From Sediminicola sp035798135 (lineage in GTDB: Bacteria > Bacteroidota > Bacteroidia > Flavobacteriales > Flavobacteriaceae): 64,000 nucleotides of DNA. The notes under the pieces were generated by a model. That model saw only the letters and a list, made by a program, of their open reading frames with translations. It made no database searches and was not told where the DNA came from. The position numbers were made by a program, and so were the translations under genes. The DNA lies in NCBI GenBank assembly GCA_035798135.1, contig JAPFBR010000001.1:124001-188000 (forward strand), given 5' to 3'. Below are positions 54,102 to 63,675 of this stretch, piece by piece; within the stretch, counting starts at the first letter, position 1; each line of letters begins with the position of its first letter.

Positions 54102-55447
54102 TGAAGAAGATAAGCATATTGATATTATTAATGGTAATAGGCAGTTGTCAGAAAAATGAAGAACCCATAATTATTTCACCTAATCTACTGCATCAATCTA
54201 TAGATAAGGTTACTGATATAATGATTCATGACATTTTTTCTCCACCAGTAGCCAGCAGAATTTTTGCCTATCCCAATATTGCGGCGTATGAGATTATTGC
54301 GGCAAATAATGGGCAATATAAATCCTTAGCGGGCCAGGTTACCGATTTGACTCCTATTCCAAGTCCGAAATCAACTACCTCAGTAAATCCACAATTGGCA
54401 GCCCTTATTGCGCATATGGATATGAGCCGTAGGTTAATTTTTAGCGAGGACAAATTGAATGTTTTCAGGGATAGCCTCTATACGATATGGTCTTTGCAAA
54501 ACCCAACTGAATTTGAGGCCTCAAAAGAATATGGTTTATCGGTGGCCGAGCACATTAGTGCTTGGATGGATAAGGACAATTACAAACAAACCCGAACCAT
54601 GCCAAAATTTACAGTAATGTCCAACGAAGATTCGCGCTGGCAGCCTACGCCCCCTTCCTATATGGACGGTATTGAGCCCCATTGGAGTAAAATACGTCCT
54701 TTTGTAATAGACTCCTCCGAACAATTTAAACCCGTACCTCCCCCAGTCTTTTCTATGGATGTTGACTCTCCTTTTTACAAAGAATTAAAGGAAGTTTATG
54801 ACATCAGTAAAGAAATTACTGCCAAGGGCGATTCTTCAGATGAAATAGCCATGGCAAAATTTTGGGATTGCAATCCTTATGTTTCGGTGACCTACGGGCA
54901 TTTAATGTTTGCCACAAAAAAAATAACGCCAGGGGCACATTGGATCGGGATTGCTAAAATAGCTTGCAAAAAAACAAGTTCAGATTTTGACAAATCTATA
55001 TTTGTATATACTAAAACATCCATGGCCATTGCAGATGCTTTTATTAGCTGTTGGGATGAAAAATACAGAAGTAATTTAATACGGCCAGAAACACTTATCA
55101 ATCAATATATAGACGAAAATTGGAAGCCTGTACTCCAAACTCCGCCATTTCCAGAATACACTAGCGGTCACAGTGTAGTCTCGGGCGCAGCTTCTACGGC
55201 ATTGACCAATATATTTGGAGATGATTTTTCCTTTGAAGACGACACCGAAACACCTTATGGTCTACCGGTCAGGAAGTTTTCTTCTTTTGATAAGGCAGCG
55301 GATGAGGCAGCCATCAGTAGAATGTATGGAGGAATCCATTATAGAGCTGCAGTAGAGGTGGGCGTAAAACAAGGCAGGGACTTAGGGAAATTTGTCATGG
55401 AACAACTAAATATGAAACAAGAATCCCAATTAGCTACAATGCAGTAA
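54098..55447 (+). CDS. Vanadium-dependent haloperoxidase/PAP2-superfamily lipoprotein
   Basis: 449 residues with a lipoprotein signal (VIGSC, Cys17). The three motifs of vanadate haloperoxidases and acid phosphatases are complete: KYRSNLIRP (K322-R329, KX6RP), TSGHS (356-360, catalytic His358) and SRMYGGIH (R408, vanadate-ligand His414). The length fits bacterial haloperoxidases better than PAP2 phosphatases (about 200-250). Possible activities are halide oxidation or phosphate-ester hydrolysis; only assays can decide. It overlaps FG-GAP copy 3 by 4 bases. Confidence 0.83.
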   Translation: MMKKISILILLMVIGSCQKNEEPIIISPNLLHQSIDKVTDIMIHDIFSPPVASRIFAYPNIAAYEIIAANNGQYKSLAGQVTDLTPIPSPKSTTSVNPQLAALIAHMDMSRRLIFSEDKLNVFRDSLYTIWSLQNPTEFEASKEYGLSVAEHISAWMDKDNYKQTRTMPKFTVMSNEDSRWQPTPPSYMDGIEPHWSKIRPFVIDSSEQFKPVPPPVFSMDVDSPFYKELKEVYDISKEITAKGDSSDEIAMAKFWDCNPYVSVTYGHLMFATKKITPGAHWIGIAKIACKKTSSDFDKSIFVYTKTSMAIADAFISCWDEKYRSNLIRPETLINQYIDENWKPVLQTPPFPEYTSGHSVVSGAASTALTNIFGDDFSFEDDTETPYGLPVRKFSSFDKAADEAAISRMYGGIHYRAAVEVGVKQGRDLGKFVMEQLNMKQESQLATMQ

Positions 55448-55451
55448 TCAT

Positions 55452-56345
55452 ATGAAGAAATTCTTTTTAATTTTTGCTTTTCTATTGAGTATAGGGGCAA
55501 TATGGTATATTTTTATCTATCCTTACGATTATTTGGTCAACATAAAGGCGAAAGCAAATGCCGGCACCATTAACCAGACCATTAAACTATGGAATTCCAC
55601 ACTGGACAGTACAGAACTCACTACTAGCACAGATTTAAATCATCTAGATCAGACCTTGCATTTTAATGATACTACCCATATCTATTCCTGGGAGATCAGT
55701 GCCGTAAATGATTCCGTTTCCAAAATAAAAATCTTTGCCAAGGATAGTTCATATAGCTTCCTCAACAGGATCAAAATCCCTTTTATTGATACCGATTTTG
55801 AAAAACGTACTGTAAAGACCCTCACCGATTTTAATGAAAACCTGTATAACCACTTAAAAACCATTAAGGTGAATGTAGTTGGTGAAGATGAGATCGACGC
55901 TACTTTTTACGCATATGTAACTGTAAAGTCTTCACAATTTGATAAGGCCCGTGGGATGATGAGAAACTTCCCCCTGCTTGATCCCTATTTGGTTGATAAT
56001 GGGGCTAAATTAAAAGGACATCCCTTTATTGAAATAACCAAATGGGATATGGAAAAGGACAGTATTGAATACCGTTTCGGGTACCCTGTTATAAAATCTG
56101 ATAGTTTACCCAACCATCCTGATCTAAAATATGGTTTTAGGAAGAAAAGTAAAGCCCTAAAAGCGATTTATAACGGAAACTATATTACCTCTGACCGGGC
56201 CTGGTACGCACTCTTGGATTACGCCGAAAAACATAATATTGATGTTACAGGACTCCCCATAGAAATTTTTTATAACAACCCCAATATGGGCGGTGATGAA
56301 CTGAATTGGACCGCAGAAGTATATATGCCAATAACCAGACAATAA
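55452..56345 (+). CDS. SRPBCC/GyrI-like effector-binding domain protein, membrane-anchored
   Basis: 297 residues. One N-terminal membrane span (3-22), then a SRPBCC-like half (residues 30-150) and a C-terminal half resembling the AraC effector-binding/GyrI-like domain, which ends YALLDYAEKHNIDVTGLPIE ... NWTAEVYMPI. There is no DNA-binding domain, so it is not a transcription factor. The fold binds small hydrophobic ligands, suggesting a sensor or carrier in the periplasm. It starts 4 bases after the haloperoxidase gene. Confidence 0.7.
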   Translation: MKKFFLIFAFLLSIGAIWYIFIYPYDYLVNIKAKANAGTINQTIKLWNSTLDSTELTTSTDLNHLDQTLHFNDTTHIYSWEISAVNDSVSKIKIFAKDSSYSFLNRIKIPFIDTDFEKRTVKTLTDFNENLYNHLKTIKVNVVGEDEIDATFYAYVTVKSSQFDKARGMMRNFPLLDPYLVDNGAKLKGHPFIEITKWDMEKDSIEYRFGYPVIKSDSLPNHPDLKYGFRKKSKALKAIYNGNYITSDRAWYALLDYAEKHNIDVTGLPIEIFYNNPNMGGDELNWTAEVYMPITRQ

Positions 56346-56354
56346 AGAACGAAC

Positions 56355-56870
56355 ATGGATATTCTTTTGGTTCTTCTTGGATTTGTGTTGATGCTAACAG
56401 GGATTCTAGGTAGTTTTCTCCCTGTTTTACCAGGACCGCCTATTAGTTGGGTAGGGCTACTCCTGCTCCATTTTACAGATGTCATTCCCATGGATTGGGT
56501 ATTTCTGGGAATCACCTTAGGTATTGCCATACTAGTTCTTACACTGGATTATATCATCCCAGTAATGGGGACCAAAAAATTTGGAGGCAGTAAAGCAGGT
56601 ATGATTGGTACCACCATCGGTCTTGTAGTAGCCCTAATATTTCCCATCTTGGGCTTTTTTGGAATTATCGTATGGCCCTTTATCGGTGCTTTGCTAGGAG
56701 AATTGAGCAATAAGGCAAATCATAAGACCGCATTGAAATCGGCCTTCGGCTCCTTTCTTGGATTCCTGACAGGGACTTTTATTAAGTTTATGGTAGCCAC
56801 CATTTACTTGGGACTATATATTTCCATGGTTTGGGAATACAAAGGGATGTTCTTCCCGTTTTTTAATTAA
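56355..56870 (+). CDS. DUF456 membrane protein
   Basis: 171 residues, about five membrane spans with the glycine-rich DUF456 features LMLTGILGSFLPVLPGPPISW and ALLGELSNKANHKTALKSAFGSFLGFLTG. Function unknown. It follows the preceding gene by 9 bases and overlaps the convergent LysR gene by 8 bases; both stops come from the palindrome TTAATTAA (56863-56870). Confidence 0.88.
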   Translation: MDILLVLLGFVLMLTGILGSFLPVLPGPPISWVGLLLLHFTDVIPMDWVFLGITLGIAILVLTLDYIIPVMGTKKFGGSKAGMIGTTIGLVVALIFPILGFFGIIVWPFIGALLGELSNKANHKTALKSAFGSFLGFLTGTFIKFMVATIYLGLYISMVWEYKGMFFPFFN

Positions 56871-57762
56871 TATGCCCTTTGTTCAACAACAGATCTATGC
56901 AATGCTTTAAGGCTGGATTCCTATTGTCTTCTTTCCAGATCACAGAAAGAATTGCGCGTTGCGGGATGTTTTTAAGTTCTATGAATTTTACCCTCATATG
57001 AAAACCGTATTGCAGGGAAGTGGGCACAATGGCGATCCCTAGATTATTCTCCACCAATTTAAAAATAGTTTGGGCATGTACCGATTTGTGGGATACCTTA
57101 GGCGTAAATCCGGCATCCTCACAGATACTCATGATGGTATCATAATACAATGGGCTGTAATCTTGGGGAAAGAGAATAAAATTTTCCTCTGATAGCTGAT
57201 GAACTCCTTCAAAATCCCTTGATAGGATAGGATAGGCCTCTGGCAGAACAACTGAAAAGGTATCCTCAAAAACGGGGTGAATATGTATACCTTCCAGAAC
57301 CCTTGCCAACCTCACAAACCCAATATCTAGCTTATCTTTTATAACGGCATCCAATTGGGCAATGTTGGACAGTTCTTCCAAACTAGTTCTCACCTTTGGA
57401 TACTTCTCTTTTAAGGCTATCAATAGCTCAGGAATCACATTTTGCATGGCCGAACCCAAAAACCCAATACGCACCTCCCCAGAATCCCCATCCTTTAAAA
57501 GCTCTAAATGTTTGGTAGTTAAATCAAGATGATTAAGGATATATTGAAGTTCGGCTCTTAAATACTCCCCTGCAGGAGTCAGGGTCACCTTTTTTTTACT
57601 TCGAACAAATAAAGGGGTATCTAAAATTTCTTCCATTTGTTTTATTTGCCTGCTTAAGCCAGGCTGGGAAATACAAAGCTTTTCAGCGGCTTTTCGATAA
57701 TGCAATTCTTCAGCCACAGCTAAAAAATATTTAAAATGTCTAAGTTCTAATTGATAACCCAT
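56863..57762 (-). CDS. LysR-family transcriptional regulator, probable hut regulator
   Basis: 299 residues from the ATG at 57762. The open frame extends upstream to 57975, but those 71 residues would overlap hutH, and MGYQLELRHFKYFLAVAEELHY is the canonical LysR start. HTH: YRKAAEKLCISQPGLSRQIKQME. The effector domain begins near residue 90 (VRIGFLGSAM). It is divergent from hutH with 79 bases between, the standard layout for a LysR activator and its target. The likely effector is histidine or urocanate; this is inferred. Confidence 0.88.
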   Translation of the reverse strand: MGYQLELRHFKYFLAVAEELHYRKAAEKLCISQPGLSRQIKQMEEILDTPLFVRSKKKVTLTPAGEYLRAELQYILNHLDLTTKHLELLKDGDSGEVRIGFLGSAMQNVIPELLIALKEKYPKVRTSLEELSNIAQLDAVIKDKLDIGFVRLARVLEGIHIHPVFEDTFSVVLPEAYPILSRDFEGVHQLSEENFILFPQDYSPLYYDTIMSICEDAGFTPKVSHKSVHAQTIFKLVENNLGIAIVPTSLQYGFHMRVKFIELKNIPQRAILSVIWKEDNRNPALKHCIDLLLNKGHIN

Positions 57763-57793
57763 AGCTATTGAATATTGACAAAAATGGTATTGG

Positions 57794-57812
57794 TGATTAT
57801 CAAACTTAATCA
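57794..57812. promoter_or_regulatory. Candidate LysR-binding site between lysR and hutH
   Basis: TGATTA-N7-TAATCA is a perfect interrupted palindrome in the centre of the divergent promoter region. It matches the T-N11-A pattern of LysR boxes. No TAnnTTTG box is evident for hutH, which would fit a weak promoter needing activation. Confidence 0.5.
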
Positions 57813-57841
57813 ATAAATTTATAGTATTAAAATTGTAACCC

Positions 57842-59422
57842 ATGATTCCAGTACCTAAGACATTTTTATTTGGAGAAGACCAACTCTCAGCCAGTATAGC
57901 ACTATCAATTGCCAATGGTAATACCAAAGGCGGTATTTCCGACGATACAAGAAAGAAAGTAGTCCGGAGTCGCACTATTGTAGAGAATATTGTAGAAAAA
58001 GGCCATGCTGTTTATGGAATCAATACAGGTTTTGGCCCTCTTTGTACTACCAAAATATCAAAGACTGAAACCAAGATTCTACAGACCAATATACTTCAGA
58101 GCCACAGCGTTGGGGTAGGCACCCCTATTGCCTCTGAAATTGCAAAATTAATGATGATACTCAAAGTCCATTCGTTGGCCAGAGGGTATTCTGGAATAGC
58201 GGAAACAACCTTGGATCGGATTCTTTGGCATATAGATAATGATGCCATCCCGATAGTTCCATCCCAAGGATCGGTTGGGGCCTCGGGAGATCTTGCTCCA
58301 CTTTCACATTTATTCTTGCCTCTTATTGGTCTGGGCAAAGTCATCTATAATAATGAAGAAATTAGCACGGCTCAGCTTTTCAAAAAAACGGGATTAAAAG
58401 CTTTGGAATTGGGGCCTAAAGAAGGCTTGGCCTTGATTAATGGCACACAATTTATTGCAGCCCATGCCGTAAAGGTGGTAGAAAAATTGCACAGTTGCCT
58501 TTCCCAAGCCGATATCATTGGAGCAATGATGATTGAAGGACTTCAGGGCTCTATAAAACCCTTTTATAGTGAGTTGCATGCCTTACGTCCATTTAAGGGC
58601 AATATTCATGTGGCTACAAGAATCAAATCCTTTTTGGAAGGCTCAGAGATTATGGAAGACCATATCGATTGTGATCGGGTTCAAGATCCGTATTCTTTAC
58701 GCTGCATGCCACAAGTTCATGGTGCCTCCAGAAACGCATGGTTGCATTTAAAGGAGCTATTGGAAATTGAATTGAATTCGGTGACCGACAATCCCATCAT
58801 CATTGATGAGGAATTAACTATCAGTGGAGGCAATTTTCATGGTCAGCCTTTGGCTATGGCCTTGGATTATGCTTGCCTGGCCGCTTCAGAAATAGGAAAT
58901 ATATCAGATCGAAGAATCTATTTGGCTTTGGAGGGCAATAGCCCCGGAGTACCCAAATTACTGATGAAGGACACTGGGATCAACTCGGGTTATATGATCC
59001 TACAATACACCACTGCCGCCCTTGCGAGTGAGAACAAAGGATTGTGCTTCCCATCCAGTGCAGATAGTATCCCTACGTCTTTGGGACAGGAGGACCATGT
59101 TAGCATGGGATCCATCAGTGGTAGAAAAGCCTTGCAGGTACTGGAAAATATTGAGAAAATATTGGCCATAGAGCTTTTGACGGCTGCCCAGGCCTTTGAA
59201 TTCCGTAAACCAATGAAATCAGGTATCTTATTGGACGAAATCCATAAAAAGATCCGGACCAAAGTTGCTTTTGCCGATAAGGACCGGGTATTTGCCAACG
59301 ATATAGAGGCCGGAATAGCCATGATCAAAGAACAAACTATCATAAAGGTTATAGACAAGGTTAGTAAACGTGAAAAATTGAATGTTTCTACCCAGTATTC
59401 CAATGAATTTGAAAACTACTAA
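57842..59422 (+). CDS. hutH: Histidine ammonia-lyase
   Basis: 526 residues. The MIO prosthetic group forms from Ala147-Ser148-Gly149 in GSVGASGDLAPLSH. Other family stretches are YGINTGFGPL near the N-terminus, NGTQ and QDPYSLRC-like VQDPYSLRCMPQVHG. It removes ammonia from histidine, giving urocanate. Slightly longer than the usual ~510. First gene of hutHIUG; hutI begins one base after its stop. Confidence 0.95.
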   Translation: MIPVPKTFLFGEDQLSASIALSIANGNTKGGISDDTRKKVVRSRTIVENIVEKGHAVYGINTGFGPLCTTKISKTETKILQTNILQSHSVGVGTPIASEIAKLMMILKVHSLARGYSGIAETTLDRILWHIDNDAIPIVPSQGSVGASGDLAPLSHLFLPLIGLGKVIYNNEEISTAQLFKKTGLKALELGPKEGLALINGTQFIAAHAVKVVEKLHSCLSQADIIGAMMIEGLQGSIKPFYSELHALRPFKGNIHVATRIKSFLEGSEIMEDHIDCDRVQDPYSLRCMPQVHGASRNAWLHLKELLEIELNSVTDNPIIIDEELTISGGNFHGQPLAMALDYACLAASEIGNISDRRIYLALEGNSPGVPKLLMKDTGINSGYMILQYTTAALASENKGLCFPSSADSIPTSLGQEDHVSMGSISGRKALQVLENIEKILAIELLTAAQAFEFRKPMKSGILLDEIHKKIRTKVAFADKDRVFANDIEAGIAMIKEQTIIKVIDKVSKREKLNVSTQYSNEFENY

Positions 59423-59423
59423 T

Positions 59424-60680
59424 ATGCACAAGTACCAACTTATAGGGCCTTTTGCCCAAATCCTACCAATGACCCAATTGAACCTCAAAGGTGCTATCGC
59501 CGATGAAGCGCTATTGGTCATAAAAAATGGTGGGATCCTCATTGAGAATGACAGAATACATTCCCAGGGAACATTTACAGACCTACTCTCTACCGCAAAA
59601 GAATTAGGGGCAAGTATTACCACCTTGGATGGTAACGATGTTTGCCTTCCAGGTTTTGTAGATGCCCATACACATATTTGCTTTGGAGGCTCAAGGGCCA
59701 ATGATTATGCCATGCGCAATGCAGGAAAATCCTATTTGGAGATAGCCAAAACCGGAGGTGGTATTTGGGATACAGTAACCCAGACCAGAAAGGCAACACA
59801 GGAACAATTGATTGATCTTATTATCCAAAGAGCGAATAGGCACCTGGAAAATGGGGTCACTACCATAGAGGTCAAAAGCGGATATGGGCTTTCTGTGAAG
59901 GAAGAGCTCAAAATGCTTTATGCGATAAGGGATGCAAATCAAAAAATACCGGCCGATTTGATTGCTACTTGTTTGGCAGCACACATGGTCCCAAAAGATT
60001 ACTTGGGGACGTCAAGTGACTATTTGAAAGAAATAAGCGCCGAACTTTTTCCCAAATTAAAGGCAGAACAACTCTGCAACAGAATAGATGCCTTTATAGA
60101 AGAAAGCGCCTATACCAAGGATGATATAGCACCCTACTTTACAAAAGCAAAAGAGATGGGTTTTGACATTACGGTTCACGCAGACCAGTTCTCCACATCG
60201 GGAAGTGCTGTGGCAATAGAATTTGATGCTGTGAGTGCAGACCATCTAGAAGCAAGCACTACAAAAGAGATAAAAGCATTGGCACAAAGTAACGTCATTG
60301 CCACAGCTCTCCCGGGAGCTTCCCTAGGTTTGGGCTGTGCCTTTACTCCTGCCCGCGAACTTTTGGATGCTGGAGGGGCACTTGCCATTGCCAGTGATTG
60401 GAACCCAGGCTCCGCCCCTATGGGAGATTTATTGACACAAGCAGCGATATTGGGAACCTTCCAAAAACTATCCAATGCAGAGGTATTGGCCGGTATAACA
60501 TTTAGGGCAGCCTTGGCCTTAAACATGAAGGATCGAGGAAAATTGGAAAACGGCTATTTGGCCGACATGGTAACTTTTCCAGTTCACGATTACAAGGAAA
60601 TCCTTTACAAACAAGGTACCATTAAACCAAATAAGGTCTGGAAAAAAGGGACGCTAGTTATGGACAAAAACCACGATTAA
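59424..60680 (+). CDS. hutI: Imidazolonepropionase
   Basis: 418 residues from ATG 59424; the frame reaches back to 59382 within hutH, but MHKYQLIGPFAQILPM is the better start. Amidohydrolase features: GFVDAHTHICFGG (metal His pair), IEVKSGYGLSVKEELKML, VHADQF and ASDWNPGSAP (late Asp). It hydrolyses imidazolonepropionate to formiminoglutamate. It is the third step of the pathway but the second gene of the operon. Confidence 0.95.
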   Translation: MHKYQLIGPFAQILPMTQLNLKGAIADEALLVIKNGGILIENDRIHSQGTFTDLLSTAKELGASITTLDGNDVCLPGFVDAHTHICFGGSRANDYAMRNAGKSYLEIAKTGGGIWDTVTQTRKATQEQLIDLIIQRANRHLENGVTTIEVKSGYGLSVKEELKMLYAIRDANQKIPADLIATCLAAHMVPKDYLGTSSDYLKEISAELFPKLKAEQLCNRIDAFIEESAYTKDDIAPYFTKAKEMGFDITVHADQFSTSGSAVAIEFDAVSADHLEASTTKEIKALAQSNVIATALPGASLGLGCAFTPARELLDAGGALAIASDWNPGSAPMGDLLTQAAILGTFQKLSNAEVLAGITFRAALALNMKDRGKLENGYLADMVTFPVHDYKEILYKQGTIKPNKVWKKGTLVMDKNHD

Positions 60681-60681
60681 A

Positions 60682-62685
60682 ATGGATTTTAAAGCACAGA
60701 TACTTCAAGGCATTCCTTCCGAATTGCCAACTGTCAAAACAATACCCTCAACTGTGAACAGAGCTCCTAAAAGAAAGGAAATCTTGTCATTGGAAGAAAA
60801 AAAATTGGCGATACGTAATGCCCTTCGGTATTTCCCGGCAGCATGGCACAAAATTCTTTCTGTTGAATTTGCACAGGAACTTCAGGATTATGGTAGAATT
60901 TATATGTATCGGTTTAGACCAGAATATAAACTCCACGCTAGGGCGATTCATAAATATCCCGCTAAAACCGTTCAGGCAGCAGCCATCATGCTGATGGTCC
61001 AAAACAATTTGGATCCGGCTGTAGCACAACATCCCGAGGAACTTATTACTTATGGAGGCAATGGTGCGGTTTTTCAGAATTGGGCACAATATCTGTTGAC
61101 CATGAAATATCTGGCAATTATGACGGAGGAGCAGACCTTGCATATCTATTCAGGGCATCCAATGGGATTGTTCCCTTCTTCAAAAGAGGCACCACGGGTA
61201 GTGGTTACGAACGGAATGATGATTCCCAACTATTCCAAACCAGATGATTGGGAAAAATATAATGCCTTGGGCGTCACCCAATACGGACAAATGACCGCAG
61301 GCTCCTATATGTACATTGGTCCACAGGGAATAGTCCACGGTACGGCCATTACAGTGATGAATGCTTTTAGAAAGGTATTAAAAGAAGAAGAAAACTCCAA
61401 CGGAAAAATCTTTCTGACCGCTGGGTTGGGAGGTATGAGCGGGGCACAACCAAAAGCCGGAAATATTGCCGGCTGTATCACGGTTTGTGCCGAAATAAAT
61501 CCGGCCGCGGCCACAAAAAGACATGAACAGGGATGGGTAGATGAATTGGTGAAAGACCTCGATGTCTTGACTACAAGGGTGCAACAGGCTATTCGAAATA
61601 GAGAGGTAGTATCTATTGCCTTTATTGGAAATATTGTGGATGTTTGGGAAAAATTCTATGAAGAAAAGATTTACATACACTTGGGATCGGACCAAACTTC
61701 CCTGCACAATCCATGGTCTGGTGGATACTATCCGGTTGGGTTAAGTTTTGAAGAAGCCAACAACCTAATGAGCACCAATCCAAATGCCTTTAAGGAAAAG
61801 GTACAGGAATCCCTTAGAAGACAAGTCACTGCTATCAACAAGCACACTGCCAAAGGAACTTATTTCTTCGACTATGGCAATGCCTTTCTTCTAGAAGCTT
61901 CCCGTGCAGATGCCGCTGTTATGGCCAAAAACAACATCGACTTTAGATATCCTTCCTATGTGCAGGATATTTTAGGCCCCATGTGCTTTGATTATGGCTT
62001 TGGCCCTTTTAGATGGGTGTGTACCTCCGGGGATGCTGCAGATTTGAGAAGGACAGATGCAATTGCTTTACAGGTTATGGAGGACATAAAGGTCAATGCC
62101 CCATCAGAAATCCAACAGCAGATGGCCGATAATATAAAGTGGATTCGTGAAGCCGAATCCAATAAACTGGTAGTAGGGTCACAAGCACGTATCCTGTATG
62201 CAGATGCCGAAGGAAGGGCCAAAATTGCAGAAGCATTTAATCAGGCCATAAAATCAAAAACAATTACCGCCCCTATTGTTTTGGGCAGGGACCATCATGA
62301 TGTTAGCGGTACAGACTCACCCTTTAGGGAGACAAGTAATATATATGATGGCAGTAAGTTTACGGCCGATATGGCCATCCATAATGTGATAGGGGATAGT
62401 TTTAGGGGAGCTACCTGGGTCTCCATCCACAATGGCGGTGGTGTTGGTTGGGGAGAGGTCATCAATGGCGGCTTTGGCATGGTGCTGGATGGCTCTGAAG
62501 AAGCGTCCAGAAAATTAAAAAATATGCTCTTTTATGATGTGAACAACGGTATTTCAAGGAGAAGCTGGGCAAGGAATAAGGAAGCTTTATTTGCAATACA
62601 ACGGGAGATGGACAGAACCCCGGAACTAAAGGTTACATTGCCTAATATTGTAGAAGACCTACTTTTAGACCGATTATTTGATTAA
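60682..62685 (+). CDS. hutU: Urocanate hydratase
   Basis: 667 residues, longer than the ~555 of proteobacterial HutU, as is usual for the Bacteroidetes branch. The NAD-binding region ITYGGNGAVFQNW and the glycine-rich LTAGLGGMSGAQPKAG are intact, along with LGSDQTSLHNPW and the late GWGEVINGGFGMVLDG. It hydrates urocanate to imidazolonepropionate. It starts one base after the hutI stop. Confidence 0.94.
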   Translation: MDFKAQILQGIPSELPTVKTIPSTVNRAPKRKEILSLEEKKLAIRNALRYFPAAWHKILSVEFAQELQDYGRIYMYRFRPEYKLHARAIHKYPAKTVQAAAIMLMVQNNLDPAVAQHPEELITYGGNGAVFQNWAQYLLTMKYLAIMTEEQTLHIYSGHPMGLFPSSKEAPRVVVTNGMMIPNYSKPDDWEKYNALGVTQYGQMTAGSYMYIGPQGIVHGTAITVMNAFRKVLKEEENSNGKIFLTAGLGGMSGAQPKAGNIAGCITVCAEINPAAATKRHEQGWVDELVKDLDVLTTRVQQAIRNREVVSIAFIGNIVDVWEKFYEEKIYIHLGSDQTSLHNPWSGGYYPVGLSFEEANNLMSTNPNAFKEKVQESLRRQVTAINKHTAKGTYFFDYGNAFLLEASRADAAVMAKNNIDFRYPSYVQDILGPMCFDYGFGPFRWVCTSGDAADLRRTDAIALQVMEDIKVNAPSEIQQQMADNIKWIREAESNKLVVGSQARILYADAEGRAKIAEAFNQAIKSKTITAPIVLGRDHHDVSGTDSPFRETSNIYDGSKFTADMAIHNVIGDSFRGATWVSIHNGGGVGWGEVINGGFGMVLDGSEEASRKLKNMLFYDVNNGISRRSWARNKEALFAIQREMDRTPELKVTLPNIVEDLLLDRLFD

Positions 62686-62688
62686 GTT

Positions 62689-63675
62689 ATGAATCGATAC
62701 CAAACCACAGATCAAGAAATCTGGGCCGGACGTGAGTCGGACCAAAACCTTTATCTCTATCAAAAGGTAAAATTCCTCAACATGCAATCGCTGGCAAAAG
62801 GACAGGTACAAAAGTCGGACATTGTCCTTTTAGGATACGCCTGTGACGAAGGGGTAAAAAGAAACCAGGGAAGAATTGGTGCGCGTTTAGGTCCGGATGC
62901 CATAAGAAAACAATTGGGAAAACAACCTGAACATTTATCGGAAAACCTTTCCGTTTTTGATACGGGCACTATAGATTGTAATGATGGGGATTTGGAAAAT
63001 TCACAACACCAATTGACGGAATCCGTACAAAAATTATTGGCTATGAATGCATTTCCCATCCTTCTAGGGGGAGGCCACGACATAGCCTATGCCCATTATA
63101 ATGGTATTAAGGAACATTTGAAAACCTTAGGGGGCAATAAAACCATTGGCATTATTAATTTTGACGCCCATTTTGATCTACGCTCCGATGTGGATGGAGC
63201 CAATTCTGGCACGCCTTTTTATCAGATTGCCAGGGATTGTGAAGAAGAGGGTACGGCATTCCGTTACATGTGCCTGGGTGTGAGAAAGGATGCCAATAGT
63301 AAAGCTCTCTTTGAAACCGCCGAAAACCAAGAAGTCACCTTTGTGGAAAACGAGCATTTTAGCATGCACTATTTGGCCCATGACCTTAAAATCATCCAGC
63401 ATTTTATAAAAGAGGTGGATGTTATTTATACGACCATAGATTTAGACGGGTTTTCATCGGCCTATGCTCCAGGGGTAAGTGCCCCATCCCCCATGGGTTT
63501 TGCACCGGATATCGTTATGGAGGTATTGAAAATAATTATTGACTCCAAGAAATTAATAAGCTTGGATGTAGCTGAGCTAAATCCAAGCTTTGATAGGGAT
63601 CACCAAACAGCCAAATTGGCTGCTGGATTAATTCATTTTATAATGCATCAATTTAACTACTCCAACCAAGACTGA
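62689..63675 (+). CDS. hutG: Formimidoylglutamase (arginase family)
   Basis: 328 residues of the ureohydrolase superfamily: LLGGGHDIAYAHYNG, NFDAHFDLRSD and DLDGFSSAYAPGVSAPSP supply the manganese-binding His/Asp residues. It hydrolyses formiminoglutamate to glutamate and formamide, ending the short form of histidine degradation. The last 19 bases overlap the convergent hmgA gene; no terminator fits between. Confidence 0.93.
   Translation: MNRYQTTDQEIWAGRESDQNLYLYQKVKFLNMQSLAKGQVQKSDIVLLGYACDEGVKRNQGRIGARLGPDAIRKQLGKQPEHLSENLSVFDTGTIDCNDGDLENSQHQLTESVQKLLAMNAFPILLGGGHDIAYAHYNGIKEHLKTLGGNKTIGIINFDAHFDLRSDVDGANSGTPFYQIARDCEEEGTAFRYMCLGVRKDANSKALFETAENQEVTFVENEHFSMHYLAHDLKIIQHFIKEVDVIYTTIDLDGFSSAYAPGVSAPSPMGFAPDIVMEVLKIIIDSKKLISLDVAELNPSFDRDHQTAKLAAGLIHFIMHQFNYSNQD

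Noticed and set aside
57763..57975. 71-codon N-terminal extension of the LysR frame
   Set aside because: It would overlap hutH and precede the canonical LysR start; no family member has such an extension.
59228..59701. 157-codon minus-strand frame across the hutH/hutI junction
   Set aside because: Antisense to two certain genes; no initiation signal or domain.
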